A DNA stretch of 64,000 nucleotides from Panopea generosa (GCA_029582155.1 CM055895.1:14498787-14562786); one strand, 5' to 3'. Positions 12,378 through 21,619 are shown, counted from the first letter of the stretch. Numbers and translations: made by a program. Notes: generated by a model from the letters alone, not told the origin.

Positions 12378-15300
12378 GGGAGGGAGGGAGGGAGGGAGGG
12401 AGGGAGGGAGGGAGGGGTGAAACTTAATATAAGCATTTAATGGAAAAGAATACATAGTGTATGTACACTTAACCAATTTTCTAATTGGTAGCCTGAATTT
12501 TTAAGAAAACATTTTCTGGAAATTGTTAGAATACTTATATAAATTTTATTGTTTTAAATACTGTACTTAATGAGGAAGGCATCACGAAAATTTTATGAAA
12601 ATCATTCTTACGATTATTCAGTTTTATAAGTTTGTAACATCAACACCAAATAAATTGAAATTACTGATTAAATTCCATAGAAAACTCGTATATCTAATGC
12701 ATATCTTAATGCAAACTCTGTATTCCTGTGGCCAATATTCTGCATATTTCAAAATATAAAAATAAAAACTTTAGAAAGTCAAAGATCATGGTGATAATGT
12801 ATCAGAATTGAAATATAGACTTTATAATGTTTTTTAAGGGAATATATCAGGATTTTTCAAATGTTAAAATTTGCTGAAACATTTTATTCCAATGTAACAT
12901 GCCTAGATATAATACTACCCCTGTATTGCCATAAGGATATCTATTTAAACATGCCAAAATAAAATACTGAAAAGGAATTTCCTTACTTGGGACTACGTGC
13001 CTATGTTAGACTAAAATTTATTTCTCGTTTAAATTGCAATATATTTTATGACATATAAATTAAGTCATGTGATTTCATTTTGATTTCAATTTGATCTGTT
13101 ATACAGGTTTACATGCAGTAATGATTACTTTTATCTAAGAAAGAGTCAGGATGATGACATAAAGGTCATCAAACAGTACTGTCTATTTTGAGAATGGGGA
13201 TTTCATTTTAAGTTTACTACTCCAATTAAAATATCAATTTTGTTACATTTTGGTGGAAATGACATTCAGATTTTATCTATTTTATTATCCATTTTAGAAA
13301 TTATATTTTTAAGAAATTTATAGCGTTTTTTCTGATATACTTCCTTTAAAAGTGTCCTTTCATTTTTATAACACTAATCACACTGCTGGATAATGCACTT
13401 GTAACTTATTTCATAAAGTTTTGACAGAGCACGCAAGTATATTATAATGAAGCTTAATTATAACCTGTGTTAAATGAAAAAATGGATGATGGCCTACAGA
13501 CAATGACATTTTTGTTTGAATATTTAGGGTTATTTTTAAAGGGCTAACAGACGATTGGTTAGCGTAACCACTCTTTCCTGGGTTCCCTGAAGGTTAACCA
13601 GTACCCAAGTTACCCTAGATATATTCACCATAAATAAAATATCTGCTCCTTCCTCCTGAACGGTGGGTCGTATATGTGTGTCAAGTTACTCTAGATATAT
13701 TCACCATAAATAAGATATCTCCGCCATCCTCCTGAACAGTGGGTTGTATATGTGTGTCAAGTAACCCTAGATATATTCACCATAAATAAGATATCTCCGC
13801 CATCCTCCTGAACAGTGGATTGTATACATGTGTTAAGTAACTCTAGATATATATACCATGAATAAGATATCTCCGCTATCCTCCTGAACAGTGGGTCGTA
13901 CACGTGTGTCAAGTTACTCTGAATATACTCACCATAAATAAGATATATCCACCATCCTTAAGAACAGTGGGTCGTATACGTGTGTCAAGTAACTCTAGAT
14001 ATATTCATTATAAATAAGATATCTCTGCCATTCTCCTGAATAGAGGGTCGTATATGTGTGTCAAGTTACTCTGAATATACTCACCATAAATAAGATATAT
14101 CCACCATCCTCAAGAACAGTGGGTCATATACGTGTCAAATAACTCTAGATATATTCACTATAAATAAGATATCTCCGCCATTCACCTGAACAGTTGGTCA
14201 TACACGTGTGTCAAGTTACTCTGAATATACTCACCATAAATAAGATATATCCACCATCCTCAAGAACAGTGAGTCGTATACGTGTGTCAAGTAACTCTAG
14301 ATATATTCACTATAAATAAGATATCTACGCCATTCTCCTGAACAGTGGGTCGTACACGTGTGTCAAGTTACTCTGAATATACTCATCATAAATAAGATAT
14401 ATCCACCATCCTCAAGAACAGTGGGTCGTATATGTGTGTCAAGTAACTCTAGATATATTCACTATAAATAAGATATCTCCGCCATTCTCCTGAACAGTGG
14501 GTCGTACATGTGTGTCAAGTTACTCTGAATATACTCACCATAAATAAGATATATCCACAATCCTCAAGAACAGTGGGTCATATACGTGTGTCAAGTTACT
14601 CTAGATATACTCACCATAAATAAGATATCTCCGCCATCCTCTTGAACAGTGGGTCGTATACGTGTGTCAAGTAACTCTTTTATCATAGCAACTGTCTCAT
14701 CATCCTCCACATCTGGCACTGAAATGGTGTTGTGTGGATTTTTTTTAAGGTTTCAAATAGCAGAATAGCACTGATATTTAAACCATAACAGATTTAGAGA
14801 GACAGAGAGAAAGAGAGAGATAGAGAGAAGTGGGGCTGCCCCCACCCCCGATATTCAGGTTCAGCATATACTTTAGGGCCTGGAAGTGCATCCCCATACA
14901 CTCTCTCTCCTCAGGTTGTGCCCCCCTACCCAATAAATGGAACGCTCCTACAACCATGGTCATGGTGTTTTTTCTTTAAATTTTAAAATTGGCAAAATCA
15001 TTTTTTTCCAATACACCATCCTCAGATCTACTTACTGGGTCAAAACATGTAAAAAGTACTAGTTACATTAAAATATACCAAAAATAATATATTGAAAAGG
15101 GTCTCCTTAACTTGGCTTTTGTGCCGATAGGTTTGACTCAAATAATATTCCCACAAGCAATGCATTTTTGGGACGTATTAAATAAGTTGCTCGACTCCAG
15201 TTTGATCTGTCATACTGAACTTTATTCAACTTTAAACAATTCTAAATGACAAGAAAAATATTTGTCAAACATTGTTGCTATTTTTTAGAATTCGGATTCC

Positions 15301-18300
15301 ATTTAGATTCCACCACTTACATAAACATGATTTTTTTGTCACATTTTGATGGATTTGAAACTTAAAATCATTCATAATTAGTTGTAAGTCATAATTAAAT
15401 GCATTGTACCCATTTTACATTATTTTAAGTTTTAAACATTTGACATGATTTTTCCAAACCCGTCTTTAAGAACAAACTACTAAACAATGTTGTTATTGTA
15501 TGTCGTTTAGCATTGCTTTTAACACTTTTCTGTCATACCGCGACGTTGTCTTCTTGAGACAGTATTCTAAGAGCTCCCACACTGAAGTATCATGCCGCAG
15601 ACATTTGGTATAATACCCCACCCAGTCCTATTATACTGACACCAGGCCGACCTAGAACTCTCCTCCAAAATGTTAAGTGCCAAGCAAGGAAGGTTCTAGT
15701 ATCATATTTCAAGTCTTTACTACTAAACAAATAAATCTATCAAACTAGACTAAGACATGGTGCAATGTTATCTTTCAGGTATCCATGGTAACATACTTGT
15801 ATCAGGTGAGGGTTCATCATCTGTTAATACTGGCAAGCCAGTAGCAAAGAAATCCATCACAGTAGCAAATACGTCAGGTTTTATCACAGCCCATTCCATG
15901 TCATCATCTATCTGTAGTAGAGGTTACAATATCACTGTGATGAAGTTTAGTGTAACAGTGATCATCATCTGATACAGTAGCTTATATATCCAGCTAGATA
16001 CTAAATATCTATACAAAAAAACAACACCATAATCTGATAAGCTGCTGACAAATTCATCTGATACAGCTTTTGAAAAATTTCGGTTAGGTACCCTAGCGTT
16101 TATAAAATAGACAACATTATCGCATGAACAGTTGTTGACAAATTCAGTTAGATATTCTATTGTTTATGCAATAGAAAACATTATAATTATGATACATTTG
16201 CAAACAAATTCATCTTTATCGCATGATACAGTTGTTGACAAATTCAGTTAGATTCACTGTTGTTTATACAATATGAAACATCATAATTCAATTCAGTTTA
16301 TAACAAAATATGAACAAATCAATAACTACAATAAGATAATTACCAACCTTTGTAATAGTAATAAAATCTTGGCCAAAAAATACTGCCTTCACTCCATTAA
16401 TACGAAAAAGCTGTCTGAAAGTAAATTATCACAATTTTAAAAAATTAAACCATTACATGGATAATATATAGATTTATTTCTATTCTCTTAGCAATAGGAA
16501 GCAGTTTGGGTAACAGCTATATTCCCTGCCACTATAATTTCTGTATAACACGTGTTTTGAACATATCGCAACATTGCTCACATTTCTTGTGCTGTACTAG
16601 ATAGACAAAAGGACAGACCAACAGAAAGATACACGTTTGAGCTTTAACATTTAAATCGACCTTGTCTCCATCATACAACACTGGAAGTAGGGTTCTGCAT
16701 GCTGTCTCAATGATTTGAATATTTATATAAAATTCCTTATGGTGTTTAGAAGATATTGAGGGGACACAAGAGTATGACCATTTGATCTTAGACCTTCGTG
16801 TATATTTTTTATCACTATTTGGTGCAGAAGTGTAGTAAACTGTAGTTGATATAGTGTTAGCTACTCATGGCAGAGGTTGTCAGTTTGATCCCCAGCTGGA
16901 ATCAACGCCACTCAAAACACAACACTCAGTACTGGTTCTACCCAGGACGCAGACTCGAGAGCAGTTCATATTCATGTATACTCTTAGCTTTCTTCGCAAT
17001 CAAGCTAAAATAAATCTATGAATTAAATTTTTTATTAACTTTTTGAAAATAATCTGATCCCATCGTAGTAATGAAAATCTGGCAGATAGTGTATGTAATG
17101 TTAAAAATGTCAAATTCGGTTTTAAGGTAAAATGTCTCTTACACTAGTTACAATCATGCTGATATATTATTTTAACATAACAATTATTTCATTTAACTCT
17201 GATAATCCTAATAACAATTTAAATGAGACGATGTCAGCTTAACAAATTAATTTTTAAACTAATTAAGATGTTTCAATACTTTGCCAGTGGAGAACAGTAA
17301 GCAGCTTGTCCAGAAGGAAAATCTTTAGTTCCAGACTCCAAAACGGCAACACCAGGAAGAAATTTTAAACAGTTTGGGTTAGGAGTGTCTTGTGTCTGTA
17401 TGAACATGGACCGAACTGCAAAATATCACATAAAATATGAAACATAAATGAATTGATAATAAACTTTAGTAAATGTCTTAATATATTATCTGCATCTGCC
17501 CGAAACTCCTAGCCTCCTCGAAGAAATAATTCGAAGGTATAAGTCAGATTGATGGATTGATTAAATATTTAGCATCATTTTTATGCCATTGAAGGCTATC
17601 AGACGATCAGTTAACCTAACCACTGTTTCCTGAGATCCTGAAAGGTTAACCAGTACTCGAGCACACCCTATCTCCGCATGTAACTGATAACTTTCCCACT
17701 AGAGTCAGCATTGTGAGACAAACGATAATGAGATACAATGTCATATATCAATCATCACGGAGACAGTTGCCGGGTGGGGATTTGAACTCACAACCCCTGG
17801 ATTAATAGTCAGACACAAAACTGACAGAGCTTTTCGGGCCACGGAAAGAAAAACCAGGAACAACAATTTGACAAAACATTTAACTTTTAAAAGGTTAAAA
17901 ACATTTGCATCTATATAGAGGTATGTGGTGGGAGATCTGAAGAATAGCCATGATATAAAATTTCCCATAATAATCAGTTTAATGATTCCTGGAAGTACTA
18001 AAAGACAGAAACAAGAGTTGTCAGAAGACCTACAAAGCTTGCTTCTGGGTGTCTAAGTCAAAAAAGGGCCATAACTGTGCCAAAATGCAATCCAGAGTTA
18101 TGGTTCTTGTCTGTGTGTGTTCTATTGATAATGGTACACACACATGCAAAGTTTCATTCACATCCAATGAGTGGTTGCATAGATATGTTAAACTTAATCG
18201 CAAAAGTTTAACCTGGGTGTTTGCAGACAGTTGGCGTTGCCGGGGTCATGACAATAGCTCTCCTTGGACTTCGTCCCAGCGAGCTAAAAAGACAACATTT

Positions 18301-21300
18301 GTATATAAGTACTCACCATTTTGGTATCTGTAAGGCATGGCTTTAATTAGGAGTTTGTGTCTCCCATTACTGCGGTTGTCTATCACAGATGAAGACAACA
18401 ATCTACATGATGGACAAATTGTTGTAAGTCGGACAGCCAATACCTGATCTCTGAATGAAGATAAAAATATTTCTTGAAAATAACTTAATTCAAATAAATT
18501 GTGTGAGCACCACTAAGGACTTTTATAGAGAAGGAAAAGCAACTGATTGAGATGTTTTGAACTCTCCAATATTTACGCAAAATCTCGCTTCCATTCATCT
18601 CAGAAATACAAATTCAAATTATTTCTTTGTATAAGGGAATTCTCTACTAAACGAGACCATTCCCAACAAATTGTTCAAAAAGTACTTATGATTACAAAAT
18701 TTGTATACTGCAACTAAAACATCAAGGACAATACTTGAAATTTTACTTTGAACCGCTACATTTTAAAATCAATCTTGATTATTTTGTTTGTTAAAAACAT
18801 TTTAATGTAATTATTAAGCTACATACACCTTACATTTTATGGAACAGAAATCAGCTGCCTGTGAAACGTGAATGATTAATATGCCAAATTATTAGTTCTT
18901 CTCATACTATTTTATCAACATTTAGTAGAGAAATGCAGATTTTCTATCCTCCTTTATAAGTCCTTGCTTCAACTGTTAAAAATGACAATGGTCACCCATC
19001 AAAGTACTAACCCATACTTTGTTGCTTAACTTCCAATTAATACAGTTAGTGTAGTTCAACCATGTTGCTGTAAAAGCTAGCTCAACAGCAAGGCTATTGT
19101 AAGTGACCTATATGTATATTCATTACACACCTCCCCTCTATATCCTTTTATGGCTAACTTAGTTAAACTCCCTGTTCTGTAAGAATATATCACAAAAACT
19201 AGTTCCTTAATTACAACATCATAAAAAAGACAGGAAGGCAGTCAACCAACACATTTGATATAAATCAAAAACAATATAAAACATTATAAAAACAATATAA
19301 AACAAAAACACATAATGACATAGCATTAATTTTAATGAAACTAAGTTTTCGTGTCACCGCGTGACGAAATTTACCACTTCTCCCTAAAATTCAGACCCAG
19401 TTTGAGCCCTGGCTAAGCCCCAACTGCACATGCACAGCCTGTAGCTTCCTGCAGTACCTGGTCATATCTCGCCCCATCCCAAGGAAAAAGAGATTTTTGC
19501 AGATGCAGGCTTGAAAGGTAATGTTTGTCACCATTTAAAGCGATAGCGGTCAACCATCCAAGTACTAACACGTACTTTGTTGCTTAACTTTCAATACAGT
19601 CAGTGCACTATTACCATGTCACTGTAAAAGCTAGCTCAACAGCGAGACCGTTGTAAGCATCCAATGTGCATTCACTACATAATTATATACTAGTGCATAT
19701 CAAAGATTTTATTTATATTTTAGTTGATCGTCCTTAGGGGCTAGTCTCACCCCTATTACTGCAATTATACTGGTCATACCTAATACCGCGAGTCTAAATT
19801 TTTGTCAACCATGTAAAGAATGGCGTCAATAATAAACAGTAATAAAGTTATTAAATTATGCTGAGTAATAAACAGTTGCCGATATGAAATGCAAACAAAT
19901 GCTGGCGCTAACGGAAGTTGGAGCTTTGGGCATGTCTTCCCAGATTGTTATTATATGGGCATTCGCGGTAATAGGTATATCGTGGTATTAGGTATACAAG
20001 GGATAAATGAGACTAAATTTTAAGCAAATTGATAAATTCTAAAGCCTTTACATATCATACATGTTATCCTACTGCCGGTAGGTGAAATCTACCGCTTTTT
20101 TACCCCATCTACCGCTCTACCGTTTCAAGTAAAAAATCTACCGCTTTGAAATATCTGCAAAATATGCAAAGATCAGAAATTTGTCTCCAGCTGTGTTATA
20201 GTGGCTTGTCCATGTCACTATCTCCCTTGTCCTAATAAAACCATCAAAGCAATTATTGGATTAGTCGGCACCTAGCCTGATTAAATAAGGCGTGAATGGA
20301 CAGCATTTTTATTATTTTGATATCTGATCTGCTGTCCATAACTTCGGAGACGAAAAATAAAAAACTTTAAAAGGCTCCATAGAGTTGTGCAATATGTCAA
20401 CTAGTTGGCACCAAGCTGTGTTTTCCCTCTAATAGGCCAAATCAGCAGAGTAGCACTAGATCTTAAAATTGCAGATTCCTCTAATGTTTAAAAATATACA
20501 ATTTTGGTAAAATTCTGGGCTGCGTTCAGCACCATTAAACAGCAAACAGGTTTAATGCCTGGTTCCCTAAAATTAATGTGTACTGCTTGTTTATACGAGG
20601 TTGAGCCAGTATCCAGGAAAATATGTTAGCTAATGTCATCAAATGTTTAACTGAACTGAACGCAGCCCAGGTTCCCTGACCCACAAAGAAGTACTAACAT
20701 TATTATCTCCCCTTGATCAAAATGGCGCCAATTTTGAACATCCAAATATATTTCTGCAAAGAATTCAAGATAGATTGATTAATGTATAATGTCAGCGCTA
20801 GATTTTGATAATTTTATAAATATTTGATACAATAATTGGAACTAAATGTATGTAAATGTTTTTCTGTAAAAGTGCAAATATTAATCATATTTACATCGAC
20901 TATAGGTTGAAAATAGTGGGTGGGGTAAGGTATTTATTGTTAAGTTTCATAGTATCATTTTATAAATCAAGTCATATCATGATTCAGTTCAGCTCCTTGC
21001 TTATAAGTATCTAAATAGGATGCTAGGAGAAATCTAGATCAGAAGACTATTATAAACTTGAGTGTCGTCTGATGAGCTCCAAGCTCACCAGCGAATGAAA
21101 TTATAGAATAAAACATGAGTAGAAATAAGTTATTTTAGTTATTTTTATTGTTGTTTCTACGTCGACCACAAAAATATACTGACGTAAAAATATACTGATT
21201 TTTTTTCAAATCTACTGATTTTTAATCCCAAATCACCTGATTTGAAATCTCAGATTCAGCAAATCCATCACATGTATGACATATTCCCTAGCATCTACTA

Positions 21301-21619
21301 AACAAATATAATCTGGGTACTTTTGTAAGGCAACTTGGGCAAAAACCGTTTAACTTCTACACTTATCAGTCCCTAAATCCGTTGACTTCGCGAAAACTAG
21401 TGCCAGAGATCATGACAATTTTTACAGGTCACATTAGTCATAAATAAACAGCATCTAGTTACTGTTTTTCAATGGCTCAGAATAAAATCTTTAATCAACG
21501 AACACATATGGTGCAACTTAAGTGAACCATAATACAAACTTTAAGAAAATCACTTACGTTAAACGAAAATTCGATTTAAATGACATTGACAGTCGACGCA
21601 ATACCATATTTGACGCCAT
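4967..21619 (-). CDS. NFU1: NFU1 iron-sulfur cluster scaffold, mitochondrial (full gene, 8 coding exons with an alternative last exon)
   Basis: NFU1 receives or assembles a 4Fe-4S cluster in the mitochondrial matrix and hands it to targets such as lipoyl synthase (family knowledge). Coding exons read 21558-21619, 18317-18450, 17280-17415, 16348-16414, 15797-15911, 14615-14718, 12084-12218, then either 4967-5056 (280 residues in total) or 8629-8685 (269 residues). Lengths and phases all agree and every intron is GT-AG. Residues 1-20 are Arg/Lys-rich without acidic residues, as in a mitochondrial presequence. The Nfu N domain starts at [12 protein letters not shown] (69-80). The NifU-like domain carries [10 protein letters not shown] (192-201) and the cluster-ligating CTGC (Cys221, Cys224), followed by [10 protein letters not shown]. 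Human NFU1 is 254 residues. The start ATG at 21617-21619 is the first in the presequence frame, and exon 1 joins exon 2 in phase only if the acceptor is the CAG at 18451-18453. Introns are heavily invaded by repeats. Confidence 0.95.
5283..8507. repeat. 47-bp tandem satellite (about 68 copies) between the two NFU1 last exons
   Basis: The unit consists of 'gcagtatgataaatgcag', 'tggtatgttacatca' and 'tttgtaacataaca'. It contains the short inverted repeat TGTTACA/TGTAACA around a 5-nt loop. A second variant, 'tttgaaccataaca', replaces one arm and predominates between about 6530 and 8160. Blocks marked by 'cagtttgat' recur at about 7057, 7389, 7574 and 7941, which indicates local multi-unit copying. 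Confidence 0.95.
8629..8685 (-). CDS. NFU1: NFU1 alternative last exon, proximal copy (8a)
   Basis: It encodes [18 protein letters not shown] then TGA. The acceptor TGTGTAG|ATA is preceded by a strong T-rich tract (about 8690-8720). The peptide is homologous to exon 8b (IEDEVDE and EF-K-E shared) and resembles the acidic, coiled C-terminal tail of insect NFU proteins. I see no AATAAA on this strand before the 47-bp satellite begins. An internal GAG|GTCAGT within the exon could act as a cryptic donor. Confidence 0.8.
   Translation of the reverse strand: MEDEVDEVSKNEFDKLEQ
8812..9075 (-). mobile_element. tRNA-derived SINE, family A
   Basis: This is the inverted copy of the element at 59723-60017. 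The tRNA-like head is at the right end (B-box complement 'ttcaaactcatgacc', A-box region 'aattgagctaa'). The body has 'tcatcttt', 'cactggtt'-type blocks and a terminal 'gaatatttattgtcat'. It lies in NFU1 intron 7. Confidence 0.75.
9076..11282. other. NFU1 intron 7, mixed old repeats
   Basis: No exon is seen. Two related segments (9230-9365 and 9545-9670) share 'gacatgtaacaagagg' and 'agggatataaat'-like ends. 9655-9800 is a partial family E repeat. The 'aaaagggccataact' core of family D recurs at about 10391 and 10703 with diverged flanks. Confidence 0.5.
11283..11480 (-). mobile_element. SINE-like repeat, family F, inverted copy
   Basis: On the minus strand the blocks are 'aggtttgagtcccccgttca', 'gtttgccagttatacttgcg', 'ggttctacacagtctgagg' and 'aactggatatgcc'. 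They occur in the same order as the plus-strand copy at 2625. Confidence 0.65.
11630..11923 (+). mobile_element. tRNA-derived SINE, family A
   Basis: The head 'gggcccgattagctcagt' and the B-box-like 'gaattcaaatcccc' are followed by 'cagctgattcaagtgg'-like, 'gagatggggtgtg' and 'ccctcgatggcataaaaat' blocks and the tail 'caatcaatcaatt'. It is collinear with 59723-60017. It is diverged in the head and not expected to fold as a working tRNA. Confidence 0.85.
12084..12218 (-). CDS. NFU1: NFU1 coding exon 7 (CxxC cluster-binding exon)
   Basis: Residues 207-251 are [18 protein letters not shown], then [20 protein letters not shown] and EVTEVIQ. The CTGC motif supplies the two thiolates that, in an NFU1 dimer, hold the 4Fe-4S cluster. 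The acceptor is ATTCAG|G and the donor is CAG|GTGAGT, a near-perfect 5' splice site. The exon ends in phase 0, so it can join either alternative last exon. Confidence 0.97.
12281..12416. repeat. (GA)n / (GGGA)n microsatellite
   Basis: This is a pure GA run with two GACA interruptions that passes into GGGA repeats. It lies in NFU1 intron 6, about 65 bp upstream of exon 7 in transcript order, so the transcript carries a (CU)n/(CCCU)n polypyrimidine stretch near the acceptor. Serine- and leucine-rich frames across it are artefacts. Confidence 0.97.
12836..13340 (+). repeat. interspersed repeat, family E, copy 2
   Basis: The blocks 'aagggaatatatcaggattt', 'aacatgccaaaataaaatac', 'aatttccttacttgggacta' and 'acattttggtggaaatga' align with the copies at 3095, 14965 and 44898. 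It is in NFU1 intron 6. Confidence 0.75.
13517..13611 (-). mobile_element. SINE family A tail fragment
   Basis: 'gtttgaatatttagggtta' through 'aaggttaaccagtaccc' matches the 3' half of the family A SINE. It is cut off abruptly where the exon-6-derived array begins, so the array boundary lies inside the SINE. Confidence 0.7.
13612..14677 (-). repeat. exon-derived minisatellite: about 13 truncated copies of NFU1 exon 6 (76-bp unit)
   Basis: Each 76-bp unit holds the last 64 nt of NFU1 exon 6 (codons for [13 protein letters not shown] and ILFM), the 5' splice site region and 6-8 nt of intron. Copies start near 13615, 13691, 13767 and so on every 76 bp, up to the genuine exon at 14615-14718. Several copies keep GTGAGT at the donor (about 13928, 14080, 14230 and 14531), some have GTGAAT, and one has lost the GT. 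Two variants alternate over much of the array, giving a 152-bp dimer. One carries Gln-to-Leu and Asp-to-Tyr changes in the encoded peptide. No copy includes the exon's acceptor or its first 40 nt. Confidence 0.93.
14615..14718 (-). CDS. NFU1: NFU1 coding exon 6 (start of NifU-like domain)
   Basis: Residues 173-206 run from [16 protein letters not shown] to the invariant [10 protein letters not shown] and ILFM. The acceptor is TTTCAG|TG and the donor is ATG|GTGAGT. The last 64 nt of this exon, plus 12 nt of intron, form the founder unit of the tandem array immediately downstream. Reading past the donor hits an in-frame TGA after eight further codons, so failure to splice here would remove the cluster-binding cysteines. 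Confidence 0.95.
14790..14960. other. intron 5 segment with short GA-rich run, no gene
   Basis: An 'agagagacagagagaaagag' run at about 14795-14830 is followed by a GC-richer stretch to 14960. The 61-residue minus-strand frame here has a low-complexity end and is not supported as a gene. Confidence 0.4.
14965..15440 (+). repeat. interspersed repeat, family E, copy 3
   Basis: Shared blocks are 'ttttttccaatacaccat', 'aaatataccaaaaataatat', 'ctccttaacttgg' and 'cacattttgatggatt'. It lies in NFU1 intron 5 and is more diverged than copies 1, 2 and 4. Confidence 0.6.
15535..15690 (-). mobile_element. SINE family B, partial inverted copy
   Basis: On the minus strand it reads 'gaggagagttctaggtcgg', 'gactgggtggggtattatac', 'gcggcatgatac' and 'agaatactgtctcaag', the same order as the body of the complete element at 60890-61202. 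The tRNA-like head is absent. Confidence 0.85.
15797..15911 (-). CDS. NFU1: NFU1 coding exon 5
   Basis: Residues 134-171 include [20 protein letters not shown], matching the family WxxLKPDIYATIMDF stretch. They end in an acidic, Ser/Pro-rich interdomain linker (TDDEPSPDT). The acceptor is CTACAG|A and the donor is ACAA|GTATGT. Confidence 0.95.
16020..16310. repeat. short local duplication in NFU1 intron 4
   Basis: A segment beginning 'atcgcatgaacagttgttga' at 16119 and its copy beginning 'atcgcatgatacagttgttg' at about 16220 share 'acaaattcagttagat' and the following AT-rich part. A third, weaker version lies at about 16030-16080. The period is about 101 bp. Confidence 0.7.
16348..16414 (-). 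CDS. NFU1: NFU1 coding exon 4
   Basis: Residues 112-133, [17 protein letters not shown] followed by ITITK, correspond to the conserved LFRIxGVKxVFFGxDFITVTK segment of the Nfu N domain. The acceptor is TTTCAG|A and the donor is AAG|GTTGGT. Confidence 0.95.
16850..17020 (+). mobile_element. SINE relic, family G
   Basis: 'tttgatccccagctgg' (B-box-like), 'cagtactggttctacccagg' and the ending 'gcaatcaagctaaaataaat' match the element at 2070 and the inverted copies listed there. It lies in NFU1 intron 3. Confidence 0.6.
17280..17415 (-). CDS. NFU1: NFU1 coding exon 3 (Nfu N domain start)
   Basis: Residues 67-110 contain [19 protein letters not shown], the hallmark opening of the Nfu N-terminal domain, then [14 protein letters not shown]. 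The acceptor is TTTTGCAG|TT. The donor AA|GTATTG is weak at its +4 to +6 positions, but it is the only one that joins in phase to the next exon. Confidence 0.95.
17550..17840 (-). mobile_element. tRNA-derived SINE, family A, full-length inverted copy
   Basis: The head is at the right end, where 'gagcttttcgggcc' complements the GGGCCCG start. The B-box complement is 'tttgaactcacaacc', the body has 'aaaggttaaccagtactcg', and the tail is 'gattgattaaatatttagca'. It is collinear with 59723-60017 and lies in NFU1 intron 2. Confidence 0.85.
18013..18230 (+). mobile_element. interspersed repeat, family D, copy 2
   Basis: It starts 'gagttgtcagaagacc' and contains 'aaaaagggccataactgtgc' and 'catccaatgagtggttgc'. 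It is collinear with 4268-4500 and ends about 90 bp from NFU1 exon 2 (intron 2 side). Confidence 0.75.
18317..18450 (-). CDS. NFU1: NFU1 coding exon 2
   Basis: Residues 22-65 start [15 protein letters not shown] and end AMPYRYQN. This is the poorly conserved linker between the presequence and the Nfu N domain. The acceptor is CATTCAG|A and the donor is AATG|GTGAGT, with phase 2 in and phase 1 out. The nearer GATCAG at 18444 would break the frame. Confidence 0.88.
18985..19130 (-). repeat. 5S-rRNA-like repeat, copy 1 (5S pseudogene or SINE3-type head)
   Basis: On the minus strand 18990-19034 reads 'ggaagttaagcaac' and then 'ggttagtactttgatgggtg', ending acc. This follows the 5S rRNA internal promoter: A-block AAGTTAAGCAAC, then the C-block GGTTAGTACTTGGATGGGTG. 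The 5' part (upstream on the minus strand, 19040-19130) does not match 5S but is shared with copy 2. I infer a 5S-derived element, not a functional 5S gene, because the intervening 'gtcgggc' core is lost. Confidence 0.65.
19543..19680 (-). repeat. 5S-rRNA-like repeat, copy 2
   Basis: It has the same organisation as copy 1, about 558 bp away. The minus strand has 'aaagttaagcaac' and 'gttagtacttggatggttga', preceded by the shared 'gttgagctagcttttacag'. The C-block is closer to true 5S than in copy 1 at 'ttggatgg' but is mutated at the last bases. The two copies share flanking sequence on one side only. Confidence 0.65.
20060..20150. repeat. small cluster of 'ctaccgct' words
   Basis: The word 'ctaccgct' occurs three times, with a related 'ctaccgtt' and 'gccggtagg', in about 80 bases of NFU1 intron 1. 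This is CpG-containing in an AT-rich setting. Its function is unknown. Confidence 0.4.
20515..20670. mobile_element. MITE with perfect 15-bp terminal inverted repeats
   Basis: CTGGGCTGCGTTCAG at 20515-20529 is exactly inverted at 20656-20670. The element is 156 bp and has no coding capacity. The GGGCTGCGTTCA terminus resembles ends common in animal DNA transposons. I do not assign a superfamily because no clear target-site duplication is visible. Confidence 0.8.
21558..21619 (-). CDS. NFU1: NFU1 coding exon 1 (mitochondrial presequence)
   Basis: This exon encodes [20 protein letters not shown] and two bases of codon 21. The donor is AC|GTAAGT. It contains four basic and no acidic residues, which fits a matrix-targeting peptide. 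The sequence upstream (21620-21800), with 'gttgttgttgtt' antisense and no repeats, is presumably 5' UTR and promoter. Confidence 0.85.

Noticed and set aside
12191-12476. Ser/Leu/Pro-rich frames near NFU1 exon 7
   Set aside because: They are translation of the (GA)n/(GGGA)n microsatellite.
14615-14718. NFU1 array copies as extra in-frame coding exons
   Set aside because: Copies have no 3' splice site and the 76-bp period shifts the frame. Only the first copy (the real exon) has an acceptor.
18436-18450. GATCAG|G at 18444 as the NFU1 exon 2 acceptor
   Set aside because: It would put exon 2 out of phase with exon 1 and exon 3. The CAG at 18451-18453 gives a continuous frame.
18990-19034. Functional 5S rRNA gene
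   Set aside because: Only the internal promoter blocks match. The 5' third and the central GTCGGGC are not preserved.
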